From Pedobacter jeongneungensis (GTDB taxonomy: Bacteria; Bacteroidota; Bacteroidia; Sphingobacteriales; Sphingobacteriaceae): a DNA stretch of 64,000 nt. The notes below the pieces were generated by a model, which was given only the letters and a program-made list of their open reading frames with translations, did no database searches and had not been told where the DNA came from. Positions 46,422 to 56,053 of this stretch are shown here, piece after piece. Made by a program: the position numbers and the translations under genes. The stretch covers positions 62,001 to 126,000 of the forward strand of contig NZ_AYMG01000016.1 of assembly GCF_000633455.1 (NCBI RefSeq). Reading direction: 5' to 3'. Position 1 is the first letter of the stretch. Every line of letters begins with the position of its first letter.

Positions 46422-47519
46422 TTAATAGCGGTTGATTTTCAGCAGCACGGGCAAGCCATCACGCAACTTTACCCGAACCCGCTTCACCTTTCGACCTATC
46501 AGGTTCCTGGCCGCATCAATACCTGCTGAAGCCGCCTGCACGCCCAGCGAATTATCCATTGACAGCAGCTGCATCGAACCCAGCGCATTCACCGTCCCAT
46601 CGCCCGCCACTTCACCCAACACCGCCTCCGGCGCATCAATCCCCATAATCCCGTCCAAAGAAAACACCGAAAGATTTACCGGAATAATTGAACTGCCCAG
46701 GCGGACATTAGAAATATTCAATATCAAACGCTGATTAACAATCGAGCAGGAACCATAGAGCAGCTGCCCTTTAGCCAGCAGCATACCTGATAAAGTGGCT
46801 GTATCTTTCAGCTTTAGCCTGACTAGTCCACCCTGCGCCACTTTCTGAAAACCGTCTACCACTGCCCGCAAGGCATGAAAAGCGCTATCACTCGCTGCAA
46901 GTTCGGCCTTTCGCTCCAGCAGCTTTTGCTGCACCATTCCCGGGTTCTGAATCGAAATGATCTTATCCATCACTTCCCCCAGCTGCTCCATCTCCTTATC
47001 CTCCGCCTTTCCCTGCTGCATGGATTTCATCAATAGCTCCAACCTATCCACATCGCTTTTCATGTTGCCACTATCATTGACATTTCCATAAACACCACTA
47101 CCCCTCACGCCCGCACCAGAACCCACACCAGCCGCAGTCGAAGAGACCTGCGCATTAATCTGCGCCAGCCTTTCCTTGATTGCCTCCGCCTGCTGATCAG
47201 ATTTCCTCTCATTAAAACCTATCCTTAAATCCCCGATTTTATCTTCCGCACTATCCTAAGGCATCACGCTGTAAATCGACATCTTATCTTCCGGCGCATC
47301 TTTTTTCAGCACCGCATCGGGCAGACTTGCATTAATTCCCTTTTTCTCTTCCTGCTTTTCCGCTTCCAGAATCTCATCCCTAAATACATACAGCAATCCA
47401 CAAGTGCAAAGCAGCAGTACCAACACCAGCAGCAACACCGCCTTTGGCTTACTCAGCTTTTTCTTGCCCGCTGCATCTACACCAAAAAGCCCTTTCCAAT
47501 CCAATTTTTCTTCTTTCAT
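46422..47519 (-). pseudogene. traM: TraM-like conjugation protein, in-frame amber codon
   Basis: From ATG 47519 the frame encodes MKEEKLDWKGLFGVD, a single TM helix (AVLLLVLVLLLCTCGLLYVF) and about 45 periplasmic residues. It stops at TAG 47256-47258. The same frame then continues for 278 codons (DSAEDKIGDLRIGFNERK and onwards) with the TraM C-terminal region (VDRLELLMKSMQQ, GMLLAKGQLLYGSCSIV) to 46422. Together it gives about 365 residues, normal for TraM. A CAG-to-TAG change explains the break. Without readthrough the transfer channel would lack a core component. Confidence 0.82.
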
Positions 47520-47526
47520 TTTCCCT

Positions 47527-47742
47527 TTATTTTAAGATGGCCCTGGCCATCATGATTAAAAAATAAACCGTTAATCCGGCGCTAAAGCCAAGCAATAGCC
47601 ACCGCTGCCGTTCCAGATCCATTACCCAAAGCCTGCAGTTAAGCCAGTCCGCCATTCGCCTTTGCAAACGCAGCAAAGCCCTGCCAACCTGTTCGGCCAT
47701 CCGTAACTGACCATCACTCAGATTTCCCTTCCGCTTTCTCAT
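47527..47742 (-). CDS. small TraL-position membrane protein
   Basis: The protein has 71 residues with one C-terminal TM helix (LLLGFSAGLTVYFLIMMAR) after a basic amphipathic start. It lies between traK, whose stop it overlaps by four bases, and traM, the position of traL in Bacteroidota elements. Similarity to TraL is positional only. Confidence 0.6.
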   Translation of the reverse strand: MRKRKGNLSDGQLRMAEQVGRALLRLQRRMADWLNCRLWVMDLERQRWLLLGFSAGLTVYFLIMMARAILK

Positions 47743-48356
47743 CTCCCAACCAGTGTATTGTCCCCGTTTTCTACCGTTTCCCAGCGCTCAATTAAAAAGC
47801 CATGTGGATTATTATCGCTCCTGGATACACTTCGTACCAAACCGCGGGTAACCAGTTTTCGAAATACCGTCGAAGAAGAGCGCACCAATTTTTGCGTGGC
47901 AAAACAGCGAAAGACATAAGGGTAGCTATTGATATCCAACTGCACCGAATCCACCTGCAGGCTTAAGGATATATTTGCCGAGATCAGGTTATTGTAAAAG
48001 CCCTGCTCTTTTAAATTATCATACGCCTTCCGGCCACTTTCATCCGCCAGGTTTAGCGCCTTTGCAATATTCCCCTGAATCACCTTTTCATCCGGGTCAA
48101 GCGTAAAAAACCAGTAATGGAACATCTTTATATGATCCCGAAGCTCAACCATCAGGTTATCTTTTTTCTCACCCGCGAAGACTTCCACCGCTTTACCATT
48201 AACCAGCACATATACCCTCTGCTGCGCATACCTGACCATCTCAAAAGCCTTCCAGAGCGTAAATCCCGAAACCCCAAAGCAGCAAAGCAGAAAAAAAAGG
48301 CTAAAACGCTTAATATGGCCAAAGGCCGAATCGATGTTCCTGAGTTGATTAAACAT
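47739..48356 (-). CDS. traK: conjugative transposon protein TraK
   Basis: The protein has 205 residues. An N-terminal TM helix (LFFLLCCFGVSGFTLWKAF) is followed by VYVLVNGKAVEV and RDHIKMFHYWFFTLDPDE, the TraK signature, and later FYNNLISANISLSLQVDSV. It corresponds to a VirB8-like inner-membrane component. It lies in the usual order between traJ and the small traL-position gene. Confidence 0.9.
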   Translation of the reverse strand: MFNQLRNIDSAFGHIKRFSLFFLLCCFGVSGFTLWKAFEMVRYAQQRVYVLVNGKAVEVFAGEKKDNLMVELRDHIKMFHYWFFTLDPDEKVIQGNIAKALNLADESGRKAYDNLKEQGFYNNLISANISLSLQVDSVQLDINSYPYVFRCFATQKLVRSSSTVFRKLVTRGLVRSVSRSDNNPHGFLIERWETVENGDNTLVGR

Positions 48357-48394
48357 ATTTCTCCTTTCCTTTAACTCCCACTAATCCTGTCCTT

Positions 48395-49591
48395 TTAATG
48401 GCTGCTACCGTTATCCTTATCCGGGAAATAATCATTGCCACCGCTTTGCGCCATTGAGCCGTTCATCCTTCGGTAAGCATCACCCATGGCATCCGCCGCC
48501 ATGCCCATACCCGCGCCGCCATAAGCCATGGCATGTGAGCCACTACCTGCCACAATCATATTCACCTTTTGCAGCATCGCGTTACCCCCGCCCGCATTGA
48601 CAATGTAATTGGCTACCGTCGGCACCGAGAAATACCCTACGATACCAATAATTAAAAAGATCAGATAACAGGTATCCGCGCCGGTAAAAAAGGTATCGCC
48701 ACTGGCATCAATCTGCGAGATATCCAGCCTAATCATCTGCTCCTGGATTTTATTTAGGATGCTGCCAAAAATATTGGCTACTGGCAGCCATAAAAAAATA
48801 TTGATGTAGCGCGCCAGATAAACCGTCAAAGTATGCTGAAAGCCATCAAAGACCGCAAAGCCCAGTACCAGCGGCCCCAATACCGCCAGGATAATGAGAA
48901 AAAAAGTCCGCAGGGTATTGATGCACAGCGAAGCTGCCGCATAGACCACTTCCAGTACTTCTTTCATCCATTGCTTGACGTTATTGCGAAAAGCATAACT
49001 CTGGCGTTCCATGTAAAAAGACAAATCATTGCCCAATCCATCTAAAAACGTTTCCCCACTGCCATCAGGATCTTTGGGATGCGAATAGCGGTACCAAAGG
49101 TCCCTATCCCCGCGGCCATCTTCCCCAACATACATCTGGTAATACTTCGATTTTTTCATCGCTTCCTCTTTCGCTTTAAGAAGCTTGGCAATCACTTCAT
49201 TGCTGCCCGTAACCATGGCACCTGTTGCCGACACCGTCGGCTGCAGCACCCCATTCATCACCGCCATTACCGCTGGAAAAAGCAGAATGCACATCCCCAA
49301 AGCAAATGGTCGCAGCAGCGGATACACATCCACCGGTTCGGCGCTCGCCTGATGGCGATACACCCTGGCAGCGATATACCACATCGCCCCAAATCCCGCT
49401 AGGCCTCTACCCACGTCAATCAGCTTCGAGCACATTGGCAGCATCTCTGCATAAATCCGGTCCAGCACCGGCTGCATACCGGAAAGGCTTTCCGCCACCC
49501 CTTGCGCTGAAGCCCCCAGCGGCAAAACAAAGAGCAATAGCAGCCCCGTCAGCTTAAAAAAGCCGTTTAATTTCCTATTCATAAAAATCAA
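48395..49591 (-). CDS. traJ: conjugative transposon protein TraJ
   Basis: The protein has 398 residues. Signal-like N-terminus, then several TM spans (LRPFALGMCILLFPAVMAVM, LRTFFLIILAVLGPLVLGF, YLIFLIIGIVGYFSVP) and a Gly/Ala/Met-rich tail. The MLPMCSKLIDVGRGLAGFGA opening and the domain order match TraJ (VirB6/TrbL-like channel). Gene order traK-traJ-TraI-like is conserved. Confidence 0.9.
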   Translation of the reverse strand: MIFMNRKLNGFFKLTGLLLLFVLPLGASAQGVAESLSGMQPVLDRIYAEMLPMCSKLIDVGRGLAGFGAMWYIAARVYRHQASAEPVDVYPLLRPFALGMCILLFPAVMAVMNGVLQPTVSATGAMVTGSNEVIAKLLKAKEEAMKKSKYYQMYVGEDGRGDRDLWYRYSHPKDPDGSGETFLDGLGNDLSFYMERQSYAFRNNVKQWMKEVLEVVYAAASLCINTLRTFFLIILAVLGPLVLGFAVFDGFQHTLTVYLARYINIFLWLPVANIFGSILNKIQEQMIRLDISQIDASGDTFFTGADTCYLIFLIIGIVGYFSVPTVANYIVNAGGGNAMLQKVNMIVAGSGSHAMAYGGAGMGMAADAMGDAYRRMNGSMAQSGGNDYFPDKDNGSSH

Positions 49592-49598
49592 AATTTAT

Positions 49599-50222
49599 TT
49601 ACCTGTAGATAGACCTTAATTCCGTTAGCGAGCGCTTTTCCCTATCCCGCTGTCGCTTGACCGACCAGCCCTTTGTATTAAAATCCCTAAGAAAACTGAG
49701 CTTAGATTCCATCTGAGCAGCTAACCTGTCAATCGCGGAAAGCCGCTCCGCATCATTCATACGCAGTTCCCCCGAAGAAATTACCCGCAATAGCTCCTCC
49801 AGATGATCCAGACTTTCTGAAGCCAGCGAAGCATAGACCCTGGAAATATATTCCAGCTCACTGGCAGAAAAACTGCCCGAAGAAACAAAACCCTGGTAAG
49901 CCGACTTATATTCTCTGATCAGCCTGCCCTGCGCCGAAACGAGTTCTGCTATTTTATGGTACTTCATTACTTCCGGGCTCACCAGTAGCAACCCGTCTAG
50001 GAAAGTCTCATGCAGCGAAAAATTACCTTTAGCGATCCCCCGCACCGCATTATAGCCTTTGCTTAAGACCTCATAGCCCCGCTTCATATCAGATAAAATG
50101 TTTTTCAACTGGCTCAGCTTTTCCACGTTCAGCAATAACTGCTGCGCATCAGTGGACTGCGCAGAAACCCTGAAAAGCCCCAACCCAAAAAACAATATCA
50201 CTAAAACCTTAAACTTATTCAT
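49599..50222 (-). CDS. TraI-like/TerB-like exported protein, copy 3
   Basis: The protein has 207 residues with a signal peptide (LVILFFGLGLFRVSAQ) and an all-helical mature part. It carries the shared MNDAERLSAIDRLAAQM motif and a GYNAVRGIAKGNFSLHE segment. It is paralogous to the next two genes upstream. Such proteins are annotated as TraI or TerB-family in Sphingobacteriaceae elements. Role in transfer is unknown. Confidence 0.72.
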   Translation of the reverse strand: MNKFKVLVILFFGLGLFRVSAQSTDAQQLLLNVEKLSQLKNILSDMKRGYEVLSKGYNAVRGIAKGNFSLHETFLDGLLLVSPEVMKYHKIAELVSAQGRLIREYKSAYQGFVSSGSFSASELEYISRVYASLASESLDHLEELLRVISSGELRMNDAERLSAIDRLAAQMESKLSFLRDFNTKGWSVKRQRDREKRSLTELRSIYR

Positions 50223-50862
50223 ACCACCTCCTTAATCTAAAAACCTCTGATTCTTCCGCTGCTTGCAATCTACTGAGCCTAAATACTTCTGCGACCAGTT
50301 GCCTTACCAAAACCAGCCGTTCCCTGAACCCCTCATGCAAAGCATCCAGTCTTTCCAATCGTTCGGCATCGCTCAATTCCACTTCACCCGAAAGCACAAG
50401 CGATAACAGTTCTTCGAGTCCCGCTAAGCTTTCCTTACTTAAACCATCAGCCACTGCCACCACATTTATCTTCGCCTCTCTTGCTAACTCCACCCGCCTC
50501 ACTGCTGAAAGCAGCTTGACCATTTCCAGCTCCAATTCAATAATCCCGGTCACCTTCGCAGAAGAGCGTACCACCGGATTAACCCTGGAAAGTGAAGCAA
50601 AAAACAGCTGATGCACGTCCAACTCACCTTTGGATAAATCCCTGACCACGTTTACCCCACCACTCACCAGCTGATAGCCTTTTTTTACGTAACTTCCATA
50701 CAGCCGCAAAGCTGCGATTTGCTCCAGCAGGTATCGCTCCTGGATTTTCTTTTGCCGGAACCACTCTGACCAGCTCTGCGCCATCACCTGCTGGAAACTC
50801 AAAGCAGAAAATGATAGCAAAACCACAAATCTTAACATGAAAGCCCTACTATTCCAGCCCAT
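50215..50862 (-). CDS. TraI-like/TerB-like exported protein, copy 2
   Basis: The protein has 215 residues. Signal peptide (FVVLLSFSALSFQQVMAQ), then the same helical layout: YQLVSGGVNVVRDLSKGELD and the LSDAERLERLDALHEGF motif. It overlaps both neighbours by a few bases, consistent with one transcript. Paralogous to copies 1 and 3. Function not established. Confidence 0.72.
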   Translation of the reverse strand: MGWNSRAFMLRFVVLLSFSALSFQQVMAQSWSEWFRQKKIQERYLLEQIAALRLYGSYVKKGYQLVSGGVNVVRDLSKGELDVHQLFFASLSRVNPVVRSSAKVTGIIELELEMVKLLSAVRRVELAREAKINVVAVADGLSKESLAGLEELLSLVLSGEVELSDAERLERLDALHEGFRERLVLVRQLVAEVFRLSRLQAAEESEVFRLRRWYE

Positions 50863-51583
50863 ACAACTCCTTTAAAGTAACTACCTCATCATTTGATTTG
50901 GCCCTTGAAACGCTGATCGACATCTGACTGCGATTAAACTTTTGCAAATCCGTATAATTTTCATCCAGCCGTTGCGAAGCTTTTGCAATCAGCTCCAGCC
51001 TTTCTGCATCACTCATCTGCGTTTTAAAGCTGCTGATCACCAGTAAAATCTCATCCACATTCTTCAGGCCTTCTTCCAATATCCCTTGGTACACCTTTTT
51101 CATCTCTTCGAGCTCTTCCACCGAGAAATGCTTATCCTTTGAAAACAGCCCGAGCGCCCATTGGTATTCATCCACCAGCCGAAGCTGTTTTCCCGTCAGC
51201 TCGCGGATGCGCTTAAAATAAGTGATTGCCGATTTCACTTCCCAGAGCTCCTTATAATACTTTTCATAAAGCTCTTTTTGCCTGCCCGTCCAGTCCGCAA
51301 TCTCGGTCAGCTTCAATTTAGAGAGCTGGTTTTCTAGCACCTTCTGCGCATTTTGCAGCCAAATCGTTTCATTCTGCAAACGCTGCACTTTCAAGTCAAC
51401 CGCCTTGATCACCTTTTTTACTCCCGCCTTTATCACTTCCAATACCGCAACCTGCGCCTGCGCCCCCTTAGGCAAACTCACGCAAAGCGTCATTGCCGAC
51501 ACCGGCAGAATGATCATATAATTTTTCATAAGCCTTTTCATTTTCGCCTGAACCTTAGTCCACACGCCCAACACTCTTTTCAT
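50849..51583 (-). CDS. conjugal transfer protein TraI-like, copy 1
   Basis: The protein has 244 residues. Signal or TM start (MIILPVSAMTLCVSLPKGAQAQ), then VLEVIKAGVKKVIKAVDLKV and a coiled coil through QRLQNETIWLQNAQKVLEN. The MSDAERLELIAKASQRL motif is shared with copies 2 and 3. This is the member usually called TraI in Pedobacter-type elements. It is probably a periplasmic helical component of the transfer machine. Confidence 0.78.
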   Translation of the reverse strand: MKRVLGVWTKVQAKMKRLMKNYMIILPVSAMTLCVSLPKGAQAQVAVLEVIKAGVKKVIKAVDLKVQRLQNETIWLQNAQKVLENQLSKLKLTEIADWTGRQKELYEKYYKELWEVKSAITYFKRIRELTGKQLRLVDEYQWALGLFSKDKHFSVEELEEMKKVYQGILEEGLKNVDEILLVISSFKTQMSDAERLELIAKASQRLDENYTDLQKFNRSQMSISVSRAKSNDEVVTLKELYGLE

Positions 51584-51604
51584 TTCCCTAACCTTTATTA
51601 TTTC

Positions 51605-51982
51605 CTATCTATCCACCTTCTGATACACCCTGCGACCAATCACCAGCCGGGCTGAATCCACCTCAAAGCGGATCAGCCTGCCTTTTTTCTGCTCCTGCAT
51701 CACCTGCCGCCCTTCATCCCATATCCCAGTCCAATGCTCGCTGTCCCACTCCCGTTTGCCCAGCCTGCCATCCAGTAAAACCTGATAAGCGGTGTTGCGA
51801 ACAATGGGGTACACATTACCTTTTGCCTCACCAATTACGAGCGTGTCTGATGCTACCGCGAATTCTCCATGGCTATGGCTCACATACACGCCCCTTATAA
51901 ATTCCTCAAGCGAAGCCCGCCTGCAATTGCCCAACACGCCCAGCATGGCTAGCAGTGCTATCACCATCAATCTGTTTTTCAT
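51605..51982 (-). CDS. small lipoprotein of the tra operon
   Basis: The protein has 125 residues with a lipoprotein-type leader (LMVIALLAMLGVLGNC). The beta-rich mature part includes YPIVRNTAYQVLLDG and HWTGIWDEGRQVMQE. It lies between traG and the TraI-like genes on the same strand, where Bacteroidota elements often encode a small lipoprotein. Function unknown. Confidence 0.68.
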   Translation of the reverse strand: MKNRLMVIALLAMLGVLGNCRRASLEEFIRGVYVSHSHGEFAVASDTLVIGEAKGNVYPIVRNTAYQVLLDGRLGKREWDSEHWTGIWDEGRQVMQEQKKGRLIRFEVDSARLVIGRRVYQKVDR

Positions 51983-52137
51983 ACGTTTTTATTGATTTTA
52001 ACTGGTTTATGATTTATTTTTTATCCCTAATAGGCTCAATAATTTTGCCCTCACCAATCCAAACTGGCCTCTCTACACCAACCTAAATTAACCCCCGCTC
52101 GCCAAAGCAAATTGCCCATCCAAAAAAGCCGCTATCC

Positions 52138-54633
52138 TCACCTACTTTTCACTCTCATCTCCGCCGCAAGCGCTTTTATCCCCGCTTCGAGGCTGCCCAG
52201 CTTTTCGCTATAAGCATCTACCTGCAAACGCTCAGTTTCTTCGGTCGTAAAGCATAAATATTCTTCCAGACTCACCTCTGTCCGGTACACCATCGACTTC
52301 TGACCTCCGAGCGAAACAAAGACCTCCTTATAGCGGAAGCTGGGATCATTCGCCCGATTCATCGAGAGCACCTGCGCCTTTTCCTTTTCCGATAAGCCCA
52401 GCAGCGCCTGGATGTCATCAAACTTGTTTTGAAATTTAGACTGATCTAAAAGTATCTTACAATCTGAATTATTGATAATTGCCTGCTTGACAATTGGAGA
52501 GGAAATAATATCCTCTACTTCCTGCGTGACTACGATTGCCTCCCCAAAAAACTTACGCACCGTTTTAAAAAGAAACTTGATGTATTCCGCCATGCCTTCC
52601 TTGGCTATCGCCTTCCAGCTTTCTTCAATCAGAATAATCTTGCGTACCCCTTTAAGTTTGCGCATTTTAGCCACATACATTTCCATAATGATCAGCGTGA
52701 CAATAGGAAAAAGTATCGGATGGGATTTAATCGAATCAATCTCAAAGACAATAAAAGGCTGATTCAATAAATCCAGGTTTTCTCTCGCATTAAGCAGGTA
52801 CCCAAACTCACCATTTTTATAATAGGGATTAAGCACAAAAAGAAAATTATCAATATCAAAGTTCCGCTCGGCCACACGCCCATCCTTTAGCACTTCTAAA
52901 AAATCATCCATCAAAAACTCATAAAAGCTGTCAAAGCAGGCAAAAACCGAAGGATGATCCGAGAGATAAGCATAGTACAGGTTCAGCGCATTTGACACCG
53001 CCACATATTCACTCTGTCGGTAAGTTTCCCCTTCGCGTTTCCATAGCGCGAGTAGCAAGGTTTTAATGCTTTCCTTTTTTTCGGTATCCAATACTTCCCC
53101 GGCAGCAATAAAAAACGGATTAAAGCAGATTGGTGAATCCTCGGAATAGGTAAAATAATAGCCGCCCGCCTGTTCACATAAGCCGCGGTAACTGTGTCCG
53201 ATATCCACAATGACTACATGCGCATCTCCCGCGAAGCAGCTTCGCATCAGATGATTGGTAAAAAAACTCTTTCCAGACCCGCTAGGCCCCAGGATAAACT
53301 TATTGCGGTTGGTGATCAGCCCCAGCCGCATCGGCTCATCGGATAAATCCACATGCACGGGAAAACCCGAAAGCCTGTCCCCAAGCCGAAAACCAAAGGC
53401 AGAATCAGAAGATTGATAATTCCCTTCCAGATTTAAAAAGCAACAGCCTTGCTCCAAGAAAGTATCAAAACTGTCATTCATCGGAAAGTCCGCCGCGTTG
53501 CCGGGAATTCCAGCATACCAGATCTGAGGTGCCCCGTCTCGCTCCAACTTGCACACCGCATCGAGCCCCGCCATGGCTGAGGCTACCCTTGTACCACTAG
53601 ACTGCCCTGAAGACTCGTCCATTGACCAGCACAGCACATTGAAATGCGCCCGAACAGCCAGCCGCTGCATCACCACCGCCTCATTCAAAAAATCATTCAC
53701 CGCATCCCTCGCCGCCGCGTTTTCCCTGGAATAAGCCGAAAGCGAATTCAGCCGCCTGCGTTTAGCCTCCAGATTTTTCAGCGTCTTCCGCTCATCCCCG
53801 ATAAAAATATACTGGTTATAGATGTGCTCGGTATCCAGCAGCAGTCCCAGGGGCGAAGCAAATCCTACCGAAAACTTAGACCTATCGGTGCAGTAAGGCT
53901 CATAGTTAATCCTTGGGCCACAGTTGCCCGGTAAATCCTCCGCATCGGACAGGGAAAACAATTCCACCTTTTTTTCACCGACAGAAATCCCACCCTTTAA
54001 GTGCACGTCCCGAAGCACCGAGGGCGAATCCTCCCCAATCAGAAAACAATAGCGCTCCAATAGGCCCGGCCTATTCGCCGTCCCGCAGAGCGCATCCTCA
54101 TCTAACCGCTCAAGTTTAAAATAGCCACTGTCTTCGAGCACCCGTACGAACTGCGCCACCCCATCGAAGAATGCGGAAAACCCTTTATCCAGAAGAACTG
54201 ATTTCGGTACGATCCGTTTTCGAAGCAGATTACTGGCCGCGGAACTGGAGAGTTTCCTGCAATGCCCCCTGCAGGTGATAAATACAAAACTTTCCTGCGA
54301 GAGACGCTGCCGACCGAAAAAATGCGCATTGCTTGCCACTTCCAAAAAATCACCCGCAGCTGAGCTGGCGCTGAACTTTTCCCTCAAGAACCAGTCCTGC
54401 TTATGAAAGATGCTATGCTCAGGCAATAAACGGATCGCTCTGATGAAAGCCTGATGCATCGCCTCATAGTCATTCGATGAAAGCGTAAAGATTTCCGGAA
54501 GCGTAAGCTTAAAAGCAACCGTTACATCCCCATTTACCGAAAGCAGACAATCCTTTTCTACTTTATAGATAGGAAATATCCCTTTCATTTTTACGCCTCC
54601 ACCAGCCAGGCTATATTCAAATCTTCCCTTCAT
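52138..54633 (-). CDS. traG: conjugation ATPase TraG (VirB4-like)
   Basis: The protein has 831 residues. The N-terminal VirB4-type domain is followed by an ATPase with Walker A ILGPSGSGKSFF (about residue 450) and Walker B KIILIEESW (about 670), then a VTQEVEDI sensor. It powers type IV secretion pilus and substrate transfer. It is intact. The start overlaps the traF stop by four bases; an inner ATG (MKGIFPIYK) is also possible. Confidence 0.93.
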   Translation of the reverse strand: MKGRFEYSLAGGGVKMKGIFPIYKVEKDCLLSVNGDVTVAFKLTLPEIFTLSSNDYEAMHQAFIRAIRLLPEHSIFHKQDWFLREKFSASSAAGDFLEVASNAHFFGRQRLSQESFVFITCRGHCRKLSSSAASNLLRKRIVPKSVLLDKGFSAFFDGVAQFVRVLEDSGYFKLERLDEDALCGTANRPGLLERYCFLIGEDSPSVLRDVHLKGGISVGEKKVELFSLSDAEDLPGNCGPRINYEPYCTDRSKFSVGFASPLGLLLDTEHIYNQYIFIGDERKTLKNLEAKRRRLNSLSAYSRENAAARDAVNDFLNEAVVMQRLAVRAHFNVLCWSMDESSGQSSGTRVASAMAGLDAVCKLERDGAPQIWYAGIPGNAADFPMNDSFDTFLEQGCCFLNLEGNYQSSDSAFGFRLGDRLSGFPVHVDLSDEPMRLGLITNRNKFILGPSGSGKSFFTNHLMRSCFAGDAHVVIVDIGHSYRGLCEQAGGYYFTYSEDSPICFNPFFIAAGEVLDTEKKESIKTLLLALWKREGETYRQSEYVAVSNALNLYYAYLSDHPSVFACFDSFYEFLMDDFLEVLKDGRVAERNFDIDNFLFVLNPYYKNGEFGYLLNARENLDLLNQPFIVFEIDSIKSHPILFPIVTLIIMEMYVAKMRKLKGVRKIILIEESWKAIAKEGMAEYIKFLFKTVRKFFGEAIVVTQEVEDIISSPIVKQAIINNSDCKILLDQSKFQNKFDDIQALLGLSEKEKAQVLSMNRANDPSFRYKEVFVSLGGQKSMVYRTEVSLEEYLCFTTEETERLQVDAYSEKLGSLEAGIKALAAEMRVKSR

Positions 54634-54959
54634 TGCTTTATAGATTTAAGCTGGGTAAACAGCCGCCTGGAATTAAACCACAGATATCTTGGCATTCTCC
54701 TCGCCGCCAAAAACTTCATCAGTCCATCTCTGCCAAAACGTTTTGAGAGCGTATTCACCACCGTAAATAGTCCTGCGCCAAGCATCCCCGTCAATGGCAA
54801 GAGCAATAGCAGCGGCAATCCTATAATGTACCCTGCTGCAAACCCCACTAGCAAAATCACCAGACCTGCACCCAGGTACGCAATGTACTGCGCCTGAAGC
54901 CCTTTGAAACTAATCGGCCTATTCAGCCCCTTATTAATCTGATATACTGTTCCCATCAT
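54630..54959 (-). CDS. traF: conjugative transposon protein TraF (DUF4133)
   Basis: The protein has 109 residues. The VYQINKGLNRPISFKGLQAQ opening is diagnostic of DUF4133, followed by two TM helices (YLGAGLVILLVGFAAGYIIG, LLLLLPLTGMLGAGLF). It corresponds to a VirB3-like inner-membrane subunit. It overlaps both traE and traG by one to four bases. Confidence 0.93.
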   Translation of the reverse strand: MMGTVYQINKGLNRPISFKGLQAQYIAYLGAGLVILLVGFAAGYIIGLPLLLLLPLTGMLGAGLFTVVNTLSKRFGRDGLMKFLAARRMPRYLWFNSRRLFTQLKSIKQ

Positions 54960-55336
54960 TACACCCCGAAGAAAGATTTAAGGACCGAAGTCACAATGAC
55001 CAAAAACACGCAGCTCCCGAACCAGGCCGCCGCCACTTTGCCCGTATCAGGTTCCCCTGCGTTCCATTTCTGATACACTTTCACCGCCCCGATGATGCCC
55101 ATCACCGCGCCAATTGCATACATCAAATTAGTCCCAGTTGCAAAATAGCTTCTCACCTGGTTGGTTGCCTCCTGAATCCCCGCCTGCCCGTTCTGGGCAT
55201 GACCAGCAAATGCCACCCCCAGCATCAAAACCAACACCCCGGTCAGGCTGCCCCAGAAACCAATTGAAAAGTAGCTTGTATCCAGGTCTGTTCTGGTAAA
55301 ACCCCAGCACTTAAATTTTAAATATCTATTCATCAT
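54959..55336 (-). CDS. traE: conjugative transposon protein TraE (DUF4134)
   Basis: The protein has 125 residues. A signal-like or TM helix (GVLVLMLGVAFAGHAQ) precedes the conserved NQVRSYFATGTNLMYAIGAV and GKVAAAWFGSCVFLVIVTSV segments of DUF4134. It is a VirB2/pilin-like small membrane protein. It overlaps traF by one base and heads the conserved part of the operon. Confidence 0.93.
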   Translation of the reverse strand: MMNRYLKFKCWGFTRTDLDTSYFSIGFWGSLTGVLVLMLGVAFAGHAQNGQAGIQEATNQVRSYFATGTNLMYAIGAVMGIIGAVKVYQKWNAGEPDTGKVAAAWFGSCVFLVIVTSVLKSFFGV

Positions 55337-55346
55337 AAAAATTTTA

Positions 55347-55817
55347 CTATCCCCAAAAACCTGTTAATTCTTCCCTCGACAGCGCAAAAGGCGCATGCGA
55401 CTTAATAAACTGTCGCACTTCCACGAGCCCTGGATGAGAGAAGAGCTCCTCGTACTTCTCCTCGAGGCCAATCATTTCCCGAAAGAAATCCACCTTCCCT
55501 TTATCCCCGGCAGCGAGCTGCTGAAAGATAATTTTAAGCTCTGCTGTTACGTCCGCTACCAAACCCGACCCAGTACCCGAAACCGAAAAACGCAGTTCAG
55601 AAACCGGCACCTCGATCACCCCCTCATCCAGCCTCACCTTTCCCATCAGGTTATGTTCAGCAGGCTGATGAAAACTTAAATCTTTTACAGGTCCGCCGCG
55701 AATGCTTTTAATTCGCCAAGCCTTCAGCCAAAATAAGAGAATACCAAATACTAAAAGACCAGATAAAACCGAGACCTCAACCCAGTAAGGGGACAGTTTA
55801 GATAGTAAATCATCCAT
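55347..55817 (-). CDS. single-TM protein upstream of traE
   Basis: 156 residues from MDDLLSKLSPYW; an in-frame start at 55862 is possible. One TM helix (VLSGLLVFGILLFWLKAW), then a soluble domain with VIEVPVSELRFSVSGTGSG. It sits in the traD position and is 10 bases from traE, so it belongs to the operon. Not recognised as a known Tra family. Confidence 0.6.
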   Translation of the reverse strand: MDDLLSKLSPYWVEVSVLSGLLVFGILLFWLKAWRIKSIRGGPVKDLSFHQPAEHNLMGKVRLDEGVIEVPVSELRFSVSGTGSGLVADVTAELKIIFQQLAAGDKGKVDFFREMIGLEEKYEELFSHPGLVEVRQFIKSHAPFALSREELTGFWG

Positions 55818-56024
55818 CGTTTTATTAATTAGACATCGGGCTTGATTGCCCATGCAGAACAAAGATTTGGATTTAGTGTAGCTGCTTTTCAGAACTGGGA
55901 AAAATAGTATTTGATAATTTCGCGATATCGGCCAGGCAATGTCTGAGCGCAGAAATATTCCAGTAATCCTTTAATCATTATTGCTAGAACTTGTGAAAAG
56001 ACCACGGCCATCCAGAAATCAATT

Positions 56025-56053
56025 GGGTCCATTCGGCGTGTCCGAACGGACCC
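56025..56053. repeat. near-perfect inverted repeat upstream of tra operon
   Basis: GGGTCCATTCGG and CCGAACGGACCC pair with one mismatch over 12 bases around a five-base loop. No T-run follows. A related dyad lies at 56278-56294. Confidence 0.6.
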
